DNA of 36,178 bases from contig JAMPYE010000003.1 of the NCBI GenBank assembly GCA_023700825.1, forward strand, positions 1 to 36,178, read 5' to 3'. The position numbers and the translations under genes were made by a program. The notes under the pieces were generated by a model. The model saw only the letters and a list, made by a program, of their open reading frames with translations, had not been told where the DNA came from and made no database searches. The stretch is from Thermoanaerobaculia bacterium (lineage in GTDB: Bacteria > Acidobacteriota > Thermoanaerobaculia > Gp7-AA8). Shown one piece after another: positions 15,089 through 22,759 of this stretch (positions are counted from its first letter, which is position 1; every line of letters starts with the position of its first letter).

Positions 15089-15829
15089 TTGTCCGACCCC
15101 CTGTTCGATAACGCCGCATCCGAAGGGCGTCCCGTGGTGGCTTGGGTCCTGATCGGTCTCGGGATCGCAACGCTGTTGTTCGGTTCCTACGTCGGCCTCT
15201 TCGTGGCGCCGCAGGAAAAATTCATGGGCGAGGTCTACCGCATCCTCTTCGTCCATGTGCCGACCGCGTGGAACGCGCTGCTCGCGCTCACGTTCGCCTT
15301 CGGCTGCGCGCTGATGTTCCTTTTCCGGGGCGACTGGCGCTGGGATGCGCGGCTCGAGGCGGGCATCGAGATCGGCGTCGTGCTCTCGTTTCTCCTCTGC
15401 TGCCAGGGTGCGATCTGGGCGAAGCCGACCTGGGGCGTCTGGTGGGACTGGGATCCGCGCCTGACCACGACGGCCGTGCTGCTCGCCGCGTTCCTCGGCA
15501 TCCTCGCGCTCCGGCGCTTCGTCGACGATCCGGTCAAGCGCGCGACGTGGTCTTCGGTCGCGACGGTGATCGCCTACGTCGACGTGCCGATCGTCTACTT
15601 CTCGGTGAAATGGTGGAACTCGCTGCACCAGATGCAGTCGACGCCGAACACCGTGTCTTCCGCGTTTCACCTGCCGCTCCGCGTCAACGCGATCGGCATC
15701 CTGCTCCTCCTGATCGGCGTCATCACGCTCCGAACGCGGATCGCGAAGATGCGCCTGCGCGAGGAGCTTGCCCCGCCGGAGCCCGCCGCGGGATCGGCGA
15801 TGGAATACGCGCCAGGAGCCGGACGATGA
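15089..15829 (+). CDS. ccmC: Haem-handling membrane protein CcmC
   Basis: CcmC presents haem to CcmE at the outer face of the inner membrane. The 246 residues have six hydrophobic helices and the tryptophan-rich haem motif WGVWWDWDPR (WWDWD at 118-122), with candidate external haem ligands His56 (FVHVP) and His180 (NSLHQ). The start codon is TTG 15089, immediately after the ccmB stop, with GGAGG 5 bases upstream, so initiation is well supported despite the rare codon. The C-terminal tail after the last helix is Pro/Ala-rich. The stop overlaps ccmD. Confidence 0.95.
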   Translation: MSDPLFDNAASEGRPVVAWVLIGLGIATLLFGSYVGLFVAPQEKFMGEVYRILFVHVPTAWNALLALTFAFGCALMFLFRGDWRWDARLEAGIEIGVVLSFLLCCQGAIWAKPTWGVWWDWDPRLTTTAVLLAAFLGILALRRFVDDPVKRATWSSVATVIAYVDVPIVYFSVKWWNSLHQMQSTPNTVSSAFHLPLRVNAIGILLLLIGVITLRTRIAKMRLREELAPPEPAAGSAMEYAPGAGR

Positions 15830-15990
15830 ACGAGACGAGCGGAGTGATTTCCGGCGGGTGGGAGTTCGTCACCGCCGCCTACGCGATCACGGCAGTCTTC
15901 CTGGGGGGGTACGTGGTTTCGGTCCTCGCCCGTTTCTCCAGGGAGAGCAAGGCAGCCCGGCGTCGCGCCTCGGGCTCGGAGGTGAACTAA
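15826..15990 (+). CDS. ccmD: Small CcmD-like haem exporter subunit
   Basis: A 54-residue protein with one membrane helix (about residues 13-34, AAYAITAVFLGGYVVSVLAR) followed by a basic tail (SRESKAARRR), the usual make-up of CcmD, which stabilises the CcmABC-CcmE complex. The ATG overlaps the ccmC stop by four bases, and its stop shares one base with the ccmE start (TAATG). Sequence conservation in this family is low, so the call rests on size, topology and position. Confidence 0.85.
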   Translation: MNETSGVISGGWEFVTAAYAITAVFLGGYVVSVLARFSRESKAARRRASGSEVN

Positions 15991-16481
15991 TGAGTGAACC
16001 CGTCATGAACGAAGCACCGGTGTCGCGCAAGAACGCGTCGCGAAACAAGTGGGCGGCAGTCGGCGCGTTGGGCGTCGCACTCGTCGCGTTTCTGCTGATC
16101 ACGGTCAGCGGCATCGGAGACAATCTCGTCTACTACTGGACTCCGAGCGATCTCGAAGCGAACCGCGACAAAGCGGTCGGCGCCACCATCCGTCTCGGCG
16201 GCATGGTCAAGCCCGGCTCGATCGTCGGCGGAAAGAACGGATCGACGCTCGAGTTCGACGTCACTGATTACAAATCGACGGTCCACGTGAAATCGAACGG
16301 CGTGCCGCCGCAGATGTTTCGCGAAGAGATCGGCGTCGTTGTCGAAGGCACCATGACCGATGCGGGCCATTTCGAGTGCAACCGCCTCATGGTTTCGCAC
16401 GGCAACGAGTACCGGGCACCCAAAGAAGGTGAGCACCCGGACGTCAAAGAGCTCATCCAGTCAACCGAAGGCCTCGAGTAG
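15990..16481 (+). CDS. ccmE: Periplasmic haem chaperone CcmE
   Basis: CcmE binds haem covalently and hands it to the CcmF/H ligase. The 163 residues have an N-terminal membrane anchor (about 21-40) and an OB-fold. The haem-binding site is His137-Gly-Asn-Glu-Tyr141, matching the classic HxxxY form rather than the Cys form of some sulfate reducers. The RLGGMVKPGSI and VVVEGTM stretches are family features. ATG 15990 has a full GGAGGTGA four bases upstream, one of the strongest ribosome sites in the operon. Confidence 0.95.
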   Translation: MSEPVMNEAPVSRKNASRNKWAAVGALGVALVAFLLITVSGIGDNLVYYWTPSDLEANRDKAVGATIRLGGMVKPGSIVGGKNGSTLEFDVTDYKSTVHVKSNGVPPQMFREEIGVVVEGTMTDAGHFECNRLMVSHGNEYRAPKEGEHPDVKELIQSTEGLE

Positions 16482-16496
16482 CGGAGGGTTCCCCCC

Positions 16497-18506
16497 GTGG
16501 TTCCTCTTATTGGTCGTACCCTGATCCTGCTGTCTCTTCTCGCGGCGGCTTCGGGCGCCATCATCGCGTTCACCGCGGGCTCCCGGAAGAGCGTCGTCGG
16601 AGCGCTTTGGGCCCGGCGGTTCGCGTACACCTACGCGATCCTCATCTCGTCGGCGAACTTCCTGATGATCTACGCGCTGATCGCGCACGACTTCACGGTC
16701 GGGTACGTCGCGCAGGTCGGCTCGCGGGCCACTCCCCTCTGGGTGACGATCTCGAGCCTCTGGTCGTCGCTCGAAGGATCGATCCTGTTCTGGGGCCTGG
16801 TGCTCGGCATCTACGTCTTCGTCGCGACGTGGACCTGCCGCAAGCACTACCCGGAGCATCTGCCTTACGCGATCGCCGTGTGGCTTGCGTGCGGCGCGTT
16901 CTTCAGCTTCCTGCTCGCGGGCCCGGCGCAGCCGTTTCACACCGTGCTGAACCCGCCGATGGACGGCCCGGGACCGAATCCGCTCCTTCAGAACCACGTC
17001 CTGATGGTACTGCACCCGCCGTTCCTCTACCTCGGCTACGTCGGAATGACGATCCCCTTCGGTCTCGCGTCGGCGGCGCTGCTCGTCGGGCGGCTCGGGC
17101 ACGAGTTCCTCCGTCCGCTTCGCACCTGGCTGCTGCTTCCGTGGACGTTTCTCACGGTCGCGATCGTCATGGGTGGCTGGTGGGCTTACGAGGTTCTCGG
17201 ATGGGGCGGCTACTGGGCCTGGGATCCCGTCGAGAATGCGTCGTTCCTGCCATGGCTGACCGCGACGGCGGCGCTTCACTCGGCGCTCGTCATGGAGCGA
17301 CGCTCGATCCTCAAGGGTTGGACCGTCACGCTCGTGATGGCGAGCTTCCTGCTGACGGTCCTCGGCACATTCATGACGCGCTCGGGCGTGTTCAACTCCG
17401 TTCACTCGTTCACGCAGAGCTCGATCGGACCCACGATCCTGGCATTCCTTGCGGTCTCGCTCGTCTGGTCGGTGCTGATCCTCGCAATGCGCGTCGATCA
17501 TCTCTCCGCCGAAGGTCAGATCGATTCGGGCAAGAGCCGCGAGGGCGCGTTCCTCGCGAACAACCTGCTCTTCGTGCTCTTCACCTTCACGGTGCTGATC
17601 GGCACGGTCTTCCCGCTGGTGGTCGAGGCGGTCAAGGGCGTGCAAATGAGCGTCGGAAGCCCCTACTTCAACAGGATGTCGGTGCCGATCGGTGTTGCAC
17701 TGCTGTTTCTCATGGGCGTCGGTCCGGCGCTTCCGTGGGGAAGGGCGACGAAGCAGCAGATGATCAAGGCTCTCGTTCCGCCAATCATCGGCGGAGTCAT
17801 CCTGCTCGCGATCGGTTTCGCTGTCGGCGCGCGCAACGCATGGACGCTGCTGGCTCTCTTCTTCGGCGGATACACGGCACAGGTGACCCTGCGTGAGATG
17901 TGGCTGCCGCTCGTCCAGAGGATGAAGGGAGGCGCGGGCATCGGCCAGGCGCTCGTCGAAGGCCAGCTCGTTCGCGGGCGCCGGCGTTTCGCCGCGTACG
18001 TCGTTCACGCGGCGGTCGTGGTCATCATCGTTTCGATCGCGGTGTCGAGCACGATGCAGCAATCGACAGAAGTGCAGCTGATGAAGGGCCAGTCGGCGAA
18101 GATTGGCCCGTACGAATTGACGCTCCAGGGCGTCGAGACGGTATCGGAGGCGCATCGAGAGGGAGTGCTCGCGAGGCTCTCCGTGACGAAGAACGGCAAG
18201 CCCAGCGGCGAGATGCTGCCGCGGATGAACTACTACGCGATGAGCAAGGATCCGATCGGCACGCCCGAGGTTCGGACGACGCTCACGCACGACCTTTACC
18301 TGTCGATCATGAACATCGACGAGCGCTCGCAGTCGGTCGGCCTTCACCTGATCATCAACCCGATGGTCGGCTGGATCTGGATCGCGACTGGAGTCATGGC
18401 GCTCGGCGGCTTCATGGCGACCTGGCCGACGAAGTCACGACGCAACGAGGCAATTCTGCGTGACGCCGCGCAAGCGCGCGGAGGAGAGGCCGTCGTTGAA
18501 TCGTAA
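16497..18506 (+). CDS. ccmF: Haem lyase subunit CcmF
   Basis: Large inner-membrane subunit of the holocytochrome c synthase that attaches haem to CxxCH motifs. The 669 residues contain about 13-15 hydrophobic helices and the WWD domain: GGWWAYEVLGWGGYWAWDP (about 226-243) followed by VENASFLPWL. The SRATPLWVTISSLWSSLEGS and HVLMVLHPPFLYLGY blocks carry conserved ligand-bearing His residues. A periplasmic domain near 560-630 precedes the last helix. GTG 16497 is backed by GGAGG nine bases upstream. It overlaps the proposed ccmG start by 11 bases. Confidence 0.96.
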   Translation: MVPLIGRTLILLSLLAAASGAIIAFTAGSRKSVVGALWARRFAYTYAILISSANFLMIYALIAHDFTVGYVAQVGSRATPLWVTISSLWSSLEGSILFWGLVLGIYVFVATWTCRKHYPEHLPYAIAVWLACGAFFSFLLAGPAQPFHTVLNPPMDGPGPNPLLQNHVLMVLHPPFLYLGYVGMTIPFGLASAALLVGRLGHEFLRPLRTWLLLPWTFLTVAIVMGGWWAYEVLGWGGYWAWDPVENASFLPWLTATAALHSALVMERRSILKGWTVTLVMASFLLTVLGTFMTRSGVFNSVHSFTQSSIGPTILAFLAVSLVWSVLILAMRVDHLSAEGQIDSGKSREGAFLANNLLFVLFTFTVLIGTVFPLVVEAVKGVQMSVGSPYFNRMSVPIGVALLFLMGVGPALPWGRATKQQMIKALVPPIIGGVILLAIGFAVGARNAWTLLALFFGGYTAQVTLREMWLPLVQRMKGGAGIGQALVEGQLVRGRRRFAAYVVHAAVVVIIVSIAVSSTMQQSTEVQLMKGQSAKIGPYELTLQGVETVSEAHREGVLARLSVTKNGKPSGEMLPRMNYYAMSKDPIGTPEVRTTLTHDLYLSIMNIDERSQSVGLHLIINPMVGWIWIATGVMALGGFMATWPTKSRRNEAILRDAAQARGGEAVVES

Positions 18507-19020
18507 AGTTCTCATCGCCGGCCTCGTCATCGTCGTTCCGTTCATCGTCCTGCTGGTGATGAACCTTGGGCGCGACCCGCACAAGGTCGACTCGCCGCTG
18601 ATCGGTAAGGCGTCGCCGCCGTTCTCGCTGCGACAGGTTGGAACACCCGCCGTCGTCGACATCATGTCGCTGCGCGGCAAGCCCGTCGTCCTGAACTTCT
18701 GGGCGACCTGGTGCGTGCCTTGTTATGCCGAACACCCCGTGCTCGTCGCGGGCGCCCGCCAGTACGCGGACAAGGCGCAGTTCGTCGGCGTCGTTTACGA
18801 CGACCAGGAGAACAAGATCGTCCAGTTCCTCGCCGAGAACGGGTCGAGCTACCCGACGCTGTTCGACGAGTCGGGGCAGACCGCGATCGCCTTCGGCGTC
18901 TACGGTGTGCCCGAGACGTTTTTCCTCGACGCGGACGGAAAGATCGTCGACAAGCACGTCGGCCCGCTCGATCCCGCCACTCTCGAAGCCAAGCTCCGGC
19001 TCGCCGGGGCATTCAGGTGA
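18496..19020 (+). CDS. ccmG: Thiol-disulfide oxidoreductase CcmG (DsbE)
   Basis: Periplasmic thioredoxin-like protein, anchored by an N-terminal helix (about 5-23), that keeps apocytochrome CxxCH cysteines reduced for haem attachment. Active site Trp72-Cys73-Val-Pro-Cys76 in FWATWCVPC; the cis-Pro loop YGVPETFFLD is present. TTG 18496 is preferred (174 residues) because GGAGAGG lies 6 bases upstream and the product then starts just before the anchor; an upstream GTG 18460 would add 12 residues. Confidence 0.93.
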   Translation: MNRKVLIAGLVIVVPFIVLLVMNLGRDPHKVDSPLIGKASPPFSLRQVGTPAVVDIMSLRGKPVVLNFWATWCVPCYAEHPVLVAGARQYADKAQFVGVVYDDQENKIVQFLAENGSSYPTLFDESGQTAIAFGVYGVPETFFLDADGKIVDKHVGPLDPATLEAKLRLAGAFR

Positions 19021-19025
19021 GTCCG

Positions 19026-19664
19026 ATGACATTCCGCCACACCATCGCGCGACGGTTCGTGCTCGCGTTGACGCTGCTCATGCTCGTGCTTCCCCTCGCG
19101 GCGCAGGCGCCCGAGCGGTCGGACGAGATCAAGTCGCCCGATCCGAAGTGGGTCGTCGGCGATCCCGCGGGCCCGCCGCGGACGGGTGTAGAGCTCGAGA
19201 AAGAAACCGCGCGTGTCGCGAGCCTTCTGCGCTGCCCGGTCTGCCAGGGGCTCTCCGTCAACGACTCGCCTGCCACGATGGCGCAGAACATGAAGCGCCA
19301 GGTGCGCGACCTCGTGGCGAAGGGCTACTCCGAAGAGCAGGCACTGCTCTATTTCGAGCGCGCCTACGGAGAGTTCGTGCGCCTCGAGCCGCCGCTCCGC
19401 GGGGTGAACTGGCTCGTCTGGGCCGCGCCCGTCGCGCTGCTCGTCATCGGGGGGTTCTTCGTTCTCTTCATGATGAAGCGGCTGCAACGAGCACCGAAGA
19501 ATGTCGAGGTCGCGAGCGTCGACTCGGCGACGCCGGGTCGTGACACGCTTCCCGACGACGAGCATCTTGCGCACTACGTGCTTCGCACGCGCGAGCTGGC
19601 CTATGGCTGGCCGGGCGGGCTCTCGCCCGCGTCGCGCGGCGAGGGCGGGGAGGAGTCGCGATGA
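19026..19664 (+). CDS. ccmH: Cytochrome c maturation protein CcmH
   Basis: Thiol-redox partner of the haem lyase. The 212 residues have a signal peptide (cleavage near AQA at 26-28), the LRCPVCQG motif with Cys70 and Cys73, the conserved SVNDSPATMAQNM and one membrane helix (about 128-148). The tail after the helix is about 55 residues, longer than in short CcmH proteins. ATG 19026 follows GGTGAG; GTG 19017 is the alternative. The stop overlaps the ccmI start by four bases. Confidence 0.94.
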   Translation: MTFRHTIARRFVLALTLLMLVLPLAAQAPERSDEIKSPDPKWVVGDPAGPPRTGVELEKETARVASLLRCPVCQGLSVNDSPATMAQNMKRQVRDLVAKGYSEEQALLYFERAYGEFVRLEPPLRGVNWLVWAAPVALLVIGGFFVLFMMKRLQRAPKNVEVASVDSATPGRDTLPDDEHLAHYVLRTRELAYGWPGGLSPASRGEGGEESR

Positions 19665-21097
19665 TGATGCTGATGCAGGCACCACCAGTCGACTGGACCC
19701 TGCCGATTGCGATGCTCCTCGGCGGGCTCGTGATCGGTACGATCGTCGCGATCGTCGTCTCGCAACGGAGCCCGAAAACGCGGAAGGACGACGCCCCCCT
19801 CGACGCCAACTCGCACGAGCTCGAAGTCCGCGATCTCGGTGCGAAGCGCGACTCGCTCTTCGACCAGCTTCGCGAGCTCGACGACACGAGCGCGAAACGC
19901 GACGCCGATCAGCTTGCCGTCGAGCGCTACGAGCTCGAGCTCGAAGCGGCGAGAACGCTTCGCCGGCTTGACGAGCTGACGGGACGCCACGCGCCCTCGA
20001 AGCGCAGTGCTCCCGGCGCGAAGGCTGTCGCGGCCGCCGCTCCGGCAGTCGAGGTCGAGACGGTCGTCGCTCCCCCGAGTCCAGTGAAGGGATTCCTCTG
20101 GGGAATCGGCAGCGCAGCCGCGATCGTCGCCCTCGTCTTCTTCGTCGCGAAGTCGGCGGACGAACGGGGCGACGGTGGCTCGATGACCGGCAACATCCCG
20201 GGTGGTGGAGGCATGCAGTCGGGAGACGGCGCGCCGCAGGATCCCGAGATGCAGCAGCTGCTCTCGCGCGTGCAGGCAAATCCGAACGACCTCGACCTTC
20301 GTAACGAGCTCGCGTTCCAGCAGCTGATGCGCGAGCAGCTCATGGGAGTGTTCGAGACGACGCAGTACGTTCTCGAGCGACGGCCCGGCGACCCTGCGGC
20401 GATGACCTATCAGTCCGTCGTACGGCTCGCGATGGGGCAGTCGGCCGAAGCGGAGCAGATGCTGAAGCGAGCGATCGAGGCGCGGCCCGACCTGCTCGAC
20501 GCGCGCGTCTACCTCTCGCTCACGTACGCGCAGCTCGGACGCTATGACGAGGCCAAGGCAGCCATCGACGAGGCGATCCGCCTGAGTCCCGCCGAGGCCG
20601 ACCGTCTCCGCCAGCTCTGGTCGCAGATCGAAGCGCAGAAAGCCGCGGGCCCTCCGCCGTCGACCGCGGGGAAGAAGGACGATCCTCATGCCGGCATCGC
20701 ACTCCCGCCGATGAGCGGAGAAGGCGTGCAGCCCGCCCAGGCGCCGCCATCGACGGCGTCGTCGGATCCGCGCGCGGTGCGCGGAACGCTGACGCTCGCC
20801 GCGGGGGGGAGCGTGCCGCGAGGCGCGGCCGTGTTCCTGATCGTGCGCACGGCCGGAGCGAAAGGCGGCGCGCCCGTGGCGGTCGCGCGCGTGGACGCCG
20901 GCTCGTTCCCGCTCGCGTTCGAAGTCAGCCTCGCGAACTCGATGATGGGGCAGCCGCTTCCCGACTCCATGCTCATCGAGGCGCGCGTCGATCTCGACGG
21001 CAACCCGATGACGCGCGATGCCGGTGCCCCGTCCGGGTCCGCCGACAACGTCGCAGCGGGATCTTCGGGAGTGAAGATCGATCTCTCGGTTCGCTGA
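19661..21097 (+). CDS. ccmI: Apocytochrome c chaperone CcmI
   Basis: CcmI holds apocytochrome c for the lyase. The 478 residues have an N-terminal helix (about 14-34), a charged cytoplasmic loop with the coiled-coil-like stretch RDSLFDQLRELDD, a second helix (about 143-163), a periplasmic TPR region (about 190-320) and a C-terminal beta-domain (about 375-478, RGTLTL, AVFLIVRTAG, PVAVARV) like that of proteobacterial CcmI/CycH. It begins ATGATGATG, overlapping ccmH by four bases, so the exact Met is uncertain by two residues. A strong terminator ends the operon. Confidence 0.92.
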   Translation: MMMLMQAPPVDWTLPIAMLLGGLVIGTIVAIVVSQRSPKTRKDDAPLDANSHELEVRDLGAKRDSLFDQLRELDDTSAKRDADQLAVERYELELEAARTLRRLDELTGRHAPSKRSAPGAKAVAAAAPAVEVETVVAPPSPVKGFLWGIGSAAAIVALVFFVAKSADERGDGGSMTGNIPGGGGMQSGDGAPQDPEMQQLLSRVQANPNDLDLRNELAFQQLMREQLMGVFETTQYVLERRPGDPAAMTYQSVVRLAMGQSAEAEQMLKRAIEARPDLLDARVYLSLTYAQLGRYDEAKAAIDEAIRLSPAEADRLRQLWSQIEAQKAAGPPPSTAGKKDDPHAGIALPPMSGEGVQPAQAPPSTASSDPRAVRGTLTLAAGGSVPRGAAVFLIVRTAGAKGGAPVAVARVDAGSFPLAFEVSLANSMMGQPLPDSMLIEARVDLDGNPMTRDAGAPSGSADNVAAGSSGVKIDLSVR

Positions 21098-21121
21098 CCG
21101 GTCACGACATCGATTGGCCCT

Positions 21122-21153
21122 TCGGGCACCGGATTCCGGTGCCCGATTTTTTT
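21122..21153 (+). terminator. Rho-independent terminator of the ccm operon
   Basis: An 11-bp perfect stem, TCGGGCACCGG (21122-21132) with CCGGTGCCCGA (21136-21146), around a 3-base loop, followed by seven T (21147-21153). It lies 24 bases after the ccmI stop. Confidence 0.95.
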
Positions 21154-21195
21154 GCGGGGAGTGCGGCTGCCGTTCCGCCGTGAGGTCGATTCGGC

Positions 21196-21201
21196 TAAAC
21201 T
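21196..21201 (+). promoter_or_regulatory. Candidate -10 element giving a near-leaderless transcript of the DUF4388-FHA gene
   Basis: TAAACT ends 9 bases before ATG 21211, and no Shine-Dalgarno lies between. The downstream bases CTGCG also follow the -10 of fdhD (TACAATCTGCG). Transcription would start 2-3 bases before the ATG. Confidence 0.42.
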
Positions 21202-21210
21202 CTGCGAATC

Positions 21211-22512
21211 ATGGATAACTCGCTGCAGGGTAATCTCGGTCATTTCTCTCTCCATGACGTTCTTCGCTTCCTCGCGGACGGAGGACGTACGGGAACGATG
21301 AAGCTCACCAGCGGCGGCCGCGAAGCCATCGCGTGGCTCGACGGAGGCGCGATCGTCTTCGCCTGGTCCAACCAGGAGCAGATGCGGATGCCGCTCGTGC
21401 TGGCGCGGCGCGGAAAGCTGACGAAGGATCAGCGCGCACGGCTCGAGGAGCTCGCCAAACAGGAAGGCGAGCGCTTCGCGCAGGCGGCGATCAAGCAGGG
21501 TGTGTTCAAGGCCGATCAACTCCGCGACCTTTCCGCGGAGTACGTCGCCGAAGTGATGATCGACGCTCTCCTCTGGGACGGCGGTTCGTTCGGATTCTCG
21601 GTCGAGCTGGCGCTTCCCGACTCGGCGGTTCCGGTGCTGCTCAAGGTCGACGATCTGCTCGAGCGCGGCGCGAAGCGCGAGGCCGAGTGGGCGGAGTGCC
21701 GCAAGCTCTTCCCGAACCCCGCTCAGGCCTTCCAGGTCATGGGCGACCCCGAGGCCGACGAGAAGATCACGCTCAGCGTCACGCAGTTCAAGACGCTGCT
21801 CAAGATCAAGGAACTCGGCGCCGCGAGCGTCGAACAACTCTGCCTGATGCTCGACCGCGATCCTCTCGAGACCTACCGGACCATGGACGGCCTCCGCACT
21901 GCGGGGCTGATCGTCGAATCGTCGGCGCCCGTTGCCGTCGCGACTGCGCCAGCCGTCAGGCCGGTGCCTCCTCCACCGGCTCCCGCTCCTCCCGTCGTCG
22001 CCGCGCCCCCCCCGCCGCCGCCGGCACCGGAGCTCGAGAGCGAGGACGATGTCCCGACGGCAGTCGCGGACTGGCGTGATCAGGTCGCGCATCCCGCACC
22101 CGATGCCGCTGGCATTCCGGAACCGGAGCCGACTGTTGCCACGCCGCTGGCTTCGTTCCGTCCCGCGCCGGAGCCGTCGATCGAGTCGCTCATCGGAGTG
22201 CTCACGCTCGACAATGCCGACAAGACTTCGTTCCCTCTTTTCGAGACGGAACACTCGGTCGGACGCGAGGCGAACAACTCGATTCAGGTTCCCGACTCGA
22301 GCGTCTCGGGGGCGCACGCACGGATCCGGAAGACGCCCGAGGGATATCTGCTCGAGGATCTGAACAGCCGAAACGGAACGTACGTGAACGGCGAACGGAT
22401 TCAGACCCGCCTGCTTCGGAACGACGACAAGATCCGTCTCGGCAAGGTCCACATGGTGTTCAACCTGCCGACTCAGATGCAGCCGCCGAAGACGACGGCC
22501 CCGGGCGACTAG
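21211..22512 (+). CDS. DUF4388 and FHA domain protein
   Basis: A 433-residue cytoplasmic protein. The N-terminus (about 1-110) matches the DUF4388 type (SLQGNLGHFSLHDVLRFLA, GRTGTMKL, GAIVFA), found in signalling proteins of Deltaproteobacteria-like groups and Acidobacteria. The middle (about 190-235) looks like a small winged-helix fold, followed by a Pro/Ala-rich linker (about 240-305). The C-terminal FHA domain (about 330-420) keeps the Gly-Arg of SVGREANN, the SGAH variant of the Ser-x-x-His motif and SRNGTYVNG, so phosphothreonine binding is likely. It is monocistronic between two strong terminators. Its location between the ccm operon and the redox cluster suggests, but does not show, a regulatory link. 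Confidence 0.88.
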   Translation: MDNSLQGNLGHFSLHDVLRFLADGGRTGTMKLTSGGREAIAWLDGGAIVFAWSNQEQMRMPLVLARRGKLTKDQRARLEELAKQEGERFAQAAIKQGVFKADQLRDLSAEYVAEVMIDALLWDGGSFGFSVELALPDSAVPVLLKVDDLLERGAKREAEWAECRKLFPNPAQAFQVMGDPEADEKITLSVTQFKTLLKIKELGAASVEQLCLMLDRDPLETYRTMDGLRTAGLIVESSAPVAVATAPAVRPVPPPPAPAPPVVAAPPPPPPAPELESEDDVPTAVADWRDQVAHPAPDAAGIPEPEPTVATPLASFRPAPEPSIESLIGVLTLDNADKTSFPLFETEHSVGREANNSIQVPDSSVSGAHARIRKTPEGYLLEDLNSRNGTYVNGERIQTRLLRNDDKIRLGKVHMVFNLPTQMQPPKTTAPGD

Positions 22513-22539
22513 CGTCGGCGGTCTCTCGTCGGCGCATTG

Positions 22540-22579
22540 ACGGCGCTTCACGCAGCGAGCTGCGCGAAGCGCCGTTTTT
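22540..22579 (+). terminator. Rho-independent terminator after the DUF4388-FHA gene
   Basis: Long stem: ACGGCGCTTC (22540-22549) with GAAGCGCCGT (22566-22575), one A-C mismatch, then an inner CGCAG/CTGCG pair, followed by five T (22575-22579). It insulates the gene from the redox cluster downstream. Confidence 0.92.
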
Positions 22580-22675
22580 CGTTGTGCCCGCGCGTCGTTT
22601 TCGAATGGTGCAGCGCGTGCGTCGCGGACTGACCGCGCAGGGCTTCCCGGCGTTCGCGAAACGCTTTCAAAAGAA

Positions 22676-22712
22676 TTCACATTTGGATGTGAGTTGTGCT
22701 AAAACTCAACTC
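22676..22712 (+). promoter_or_regulatory. Candidate promoter and operator of the redox cluster
   Basis: An exact palindrome TCACAT-TTGG-ATGTGA (22677-22692) is followed by a second inverted pair, GAGTTG (22691-22696) and CAACTC (22707-22712). TTCACA (22676-22681, one mismatch from the -35 consensus) is 18 bases from TAAAAC (22700-22705), a fair -10, so the palindrome would cover the -35. The region (22580-22759) is clearly AT-richer than its surroundings and precedes the first gene of the electron-transfer cluster. The half-sites point the opposite way from a CRP site. The regulator is unknown. Confidence 0.45.
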
Positions 22713-22759
22713 GTTTCCAAAAACTAAAGTTCGGATGAACGGAGAAGCTCGGCGAAGTC

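Noticed and set aside
16461..18347. 628-residue minus-strand frame opposite ccmF
   Set aside because: Arg/Glu/His-rich shadow sequence; ccmF on the plus strand is certain from its WWD domain and neighbours.
22677..22692. CRP-type binding site
   Set aside because: The CRP consensus is TGTGA-N6-TCACA; here the half-sites are in the opposite order (TCACAT-N4-ATGTGA), so only an unspecified operator is claimed.
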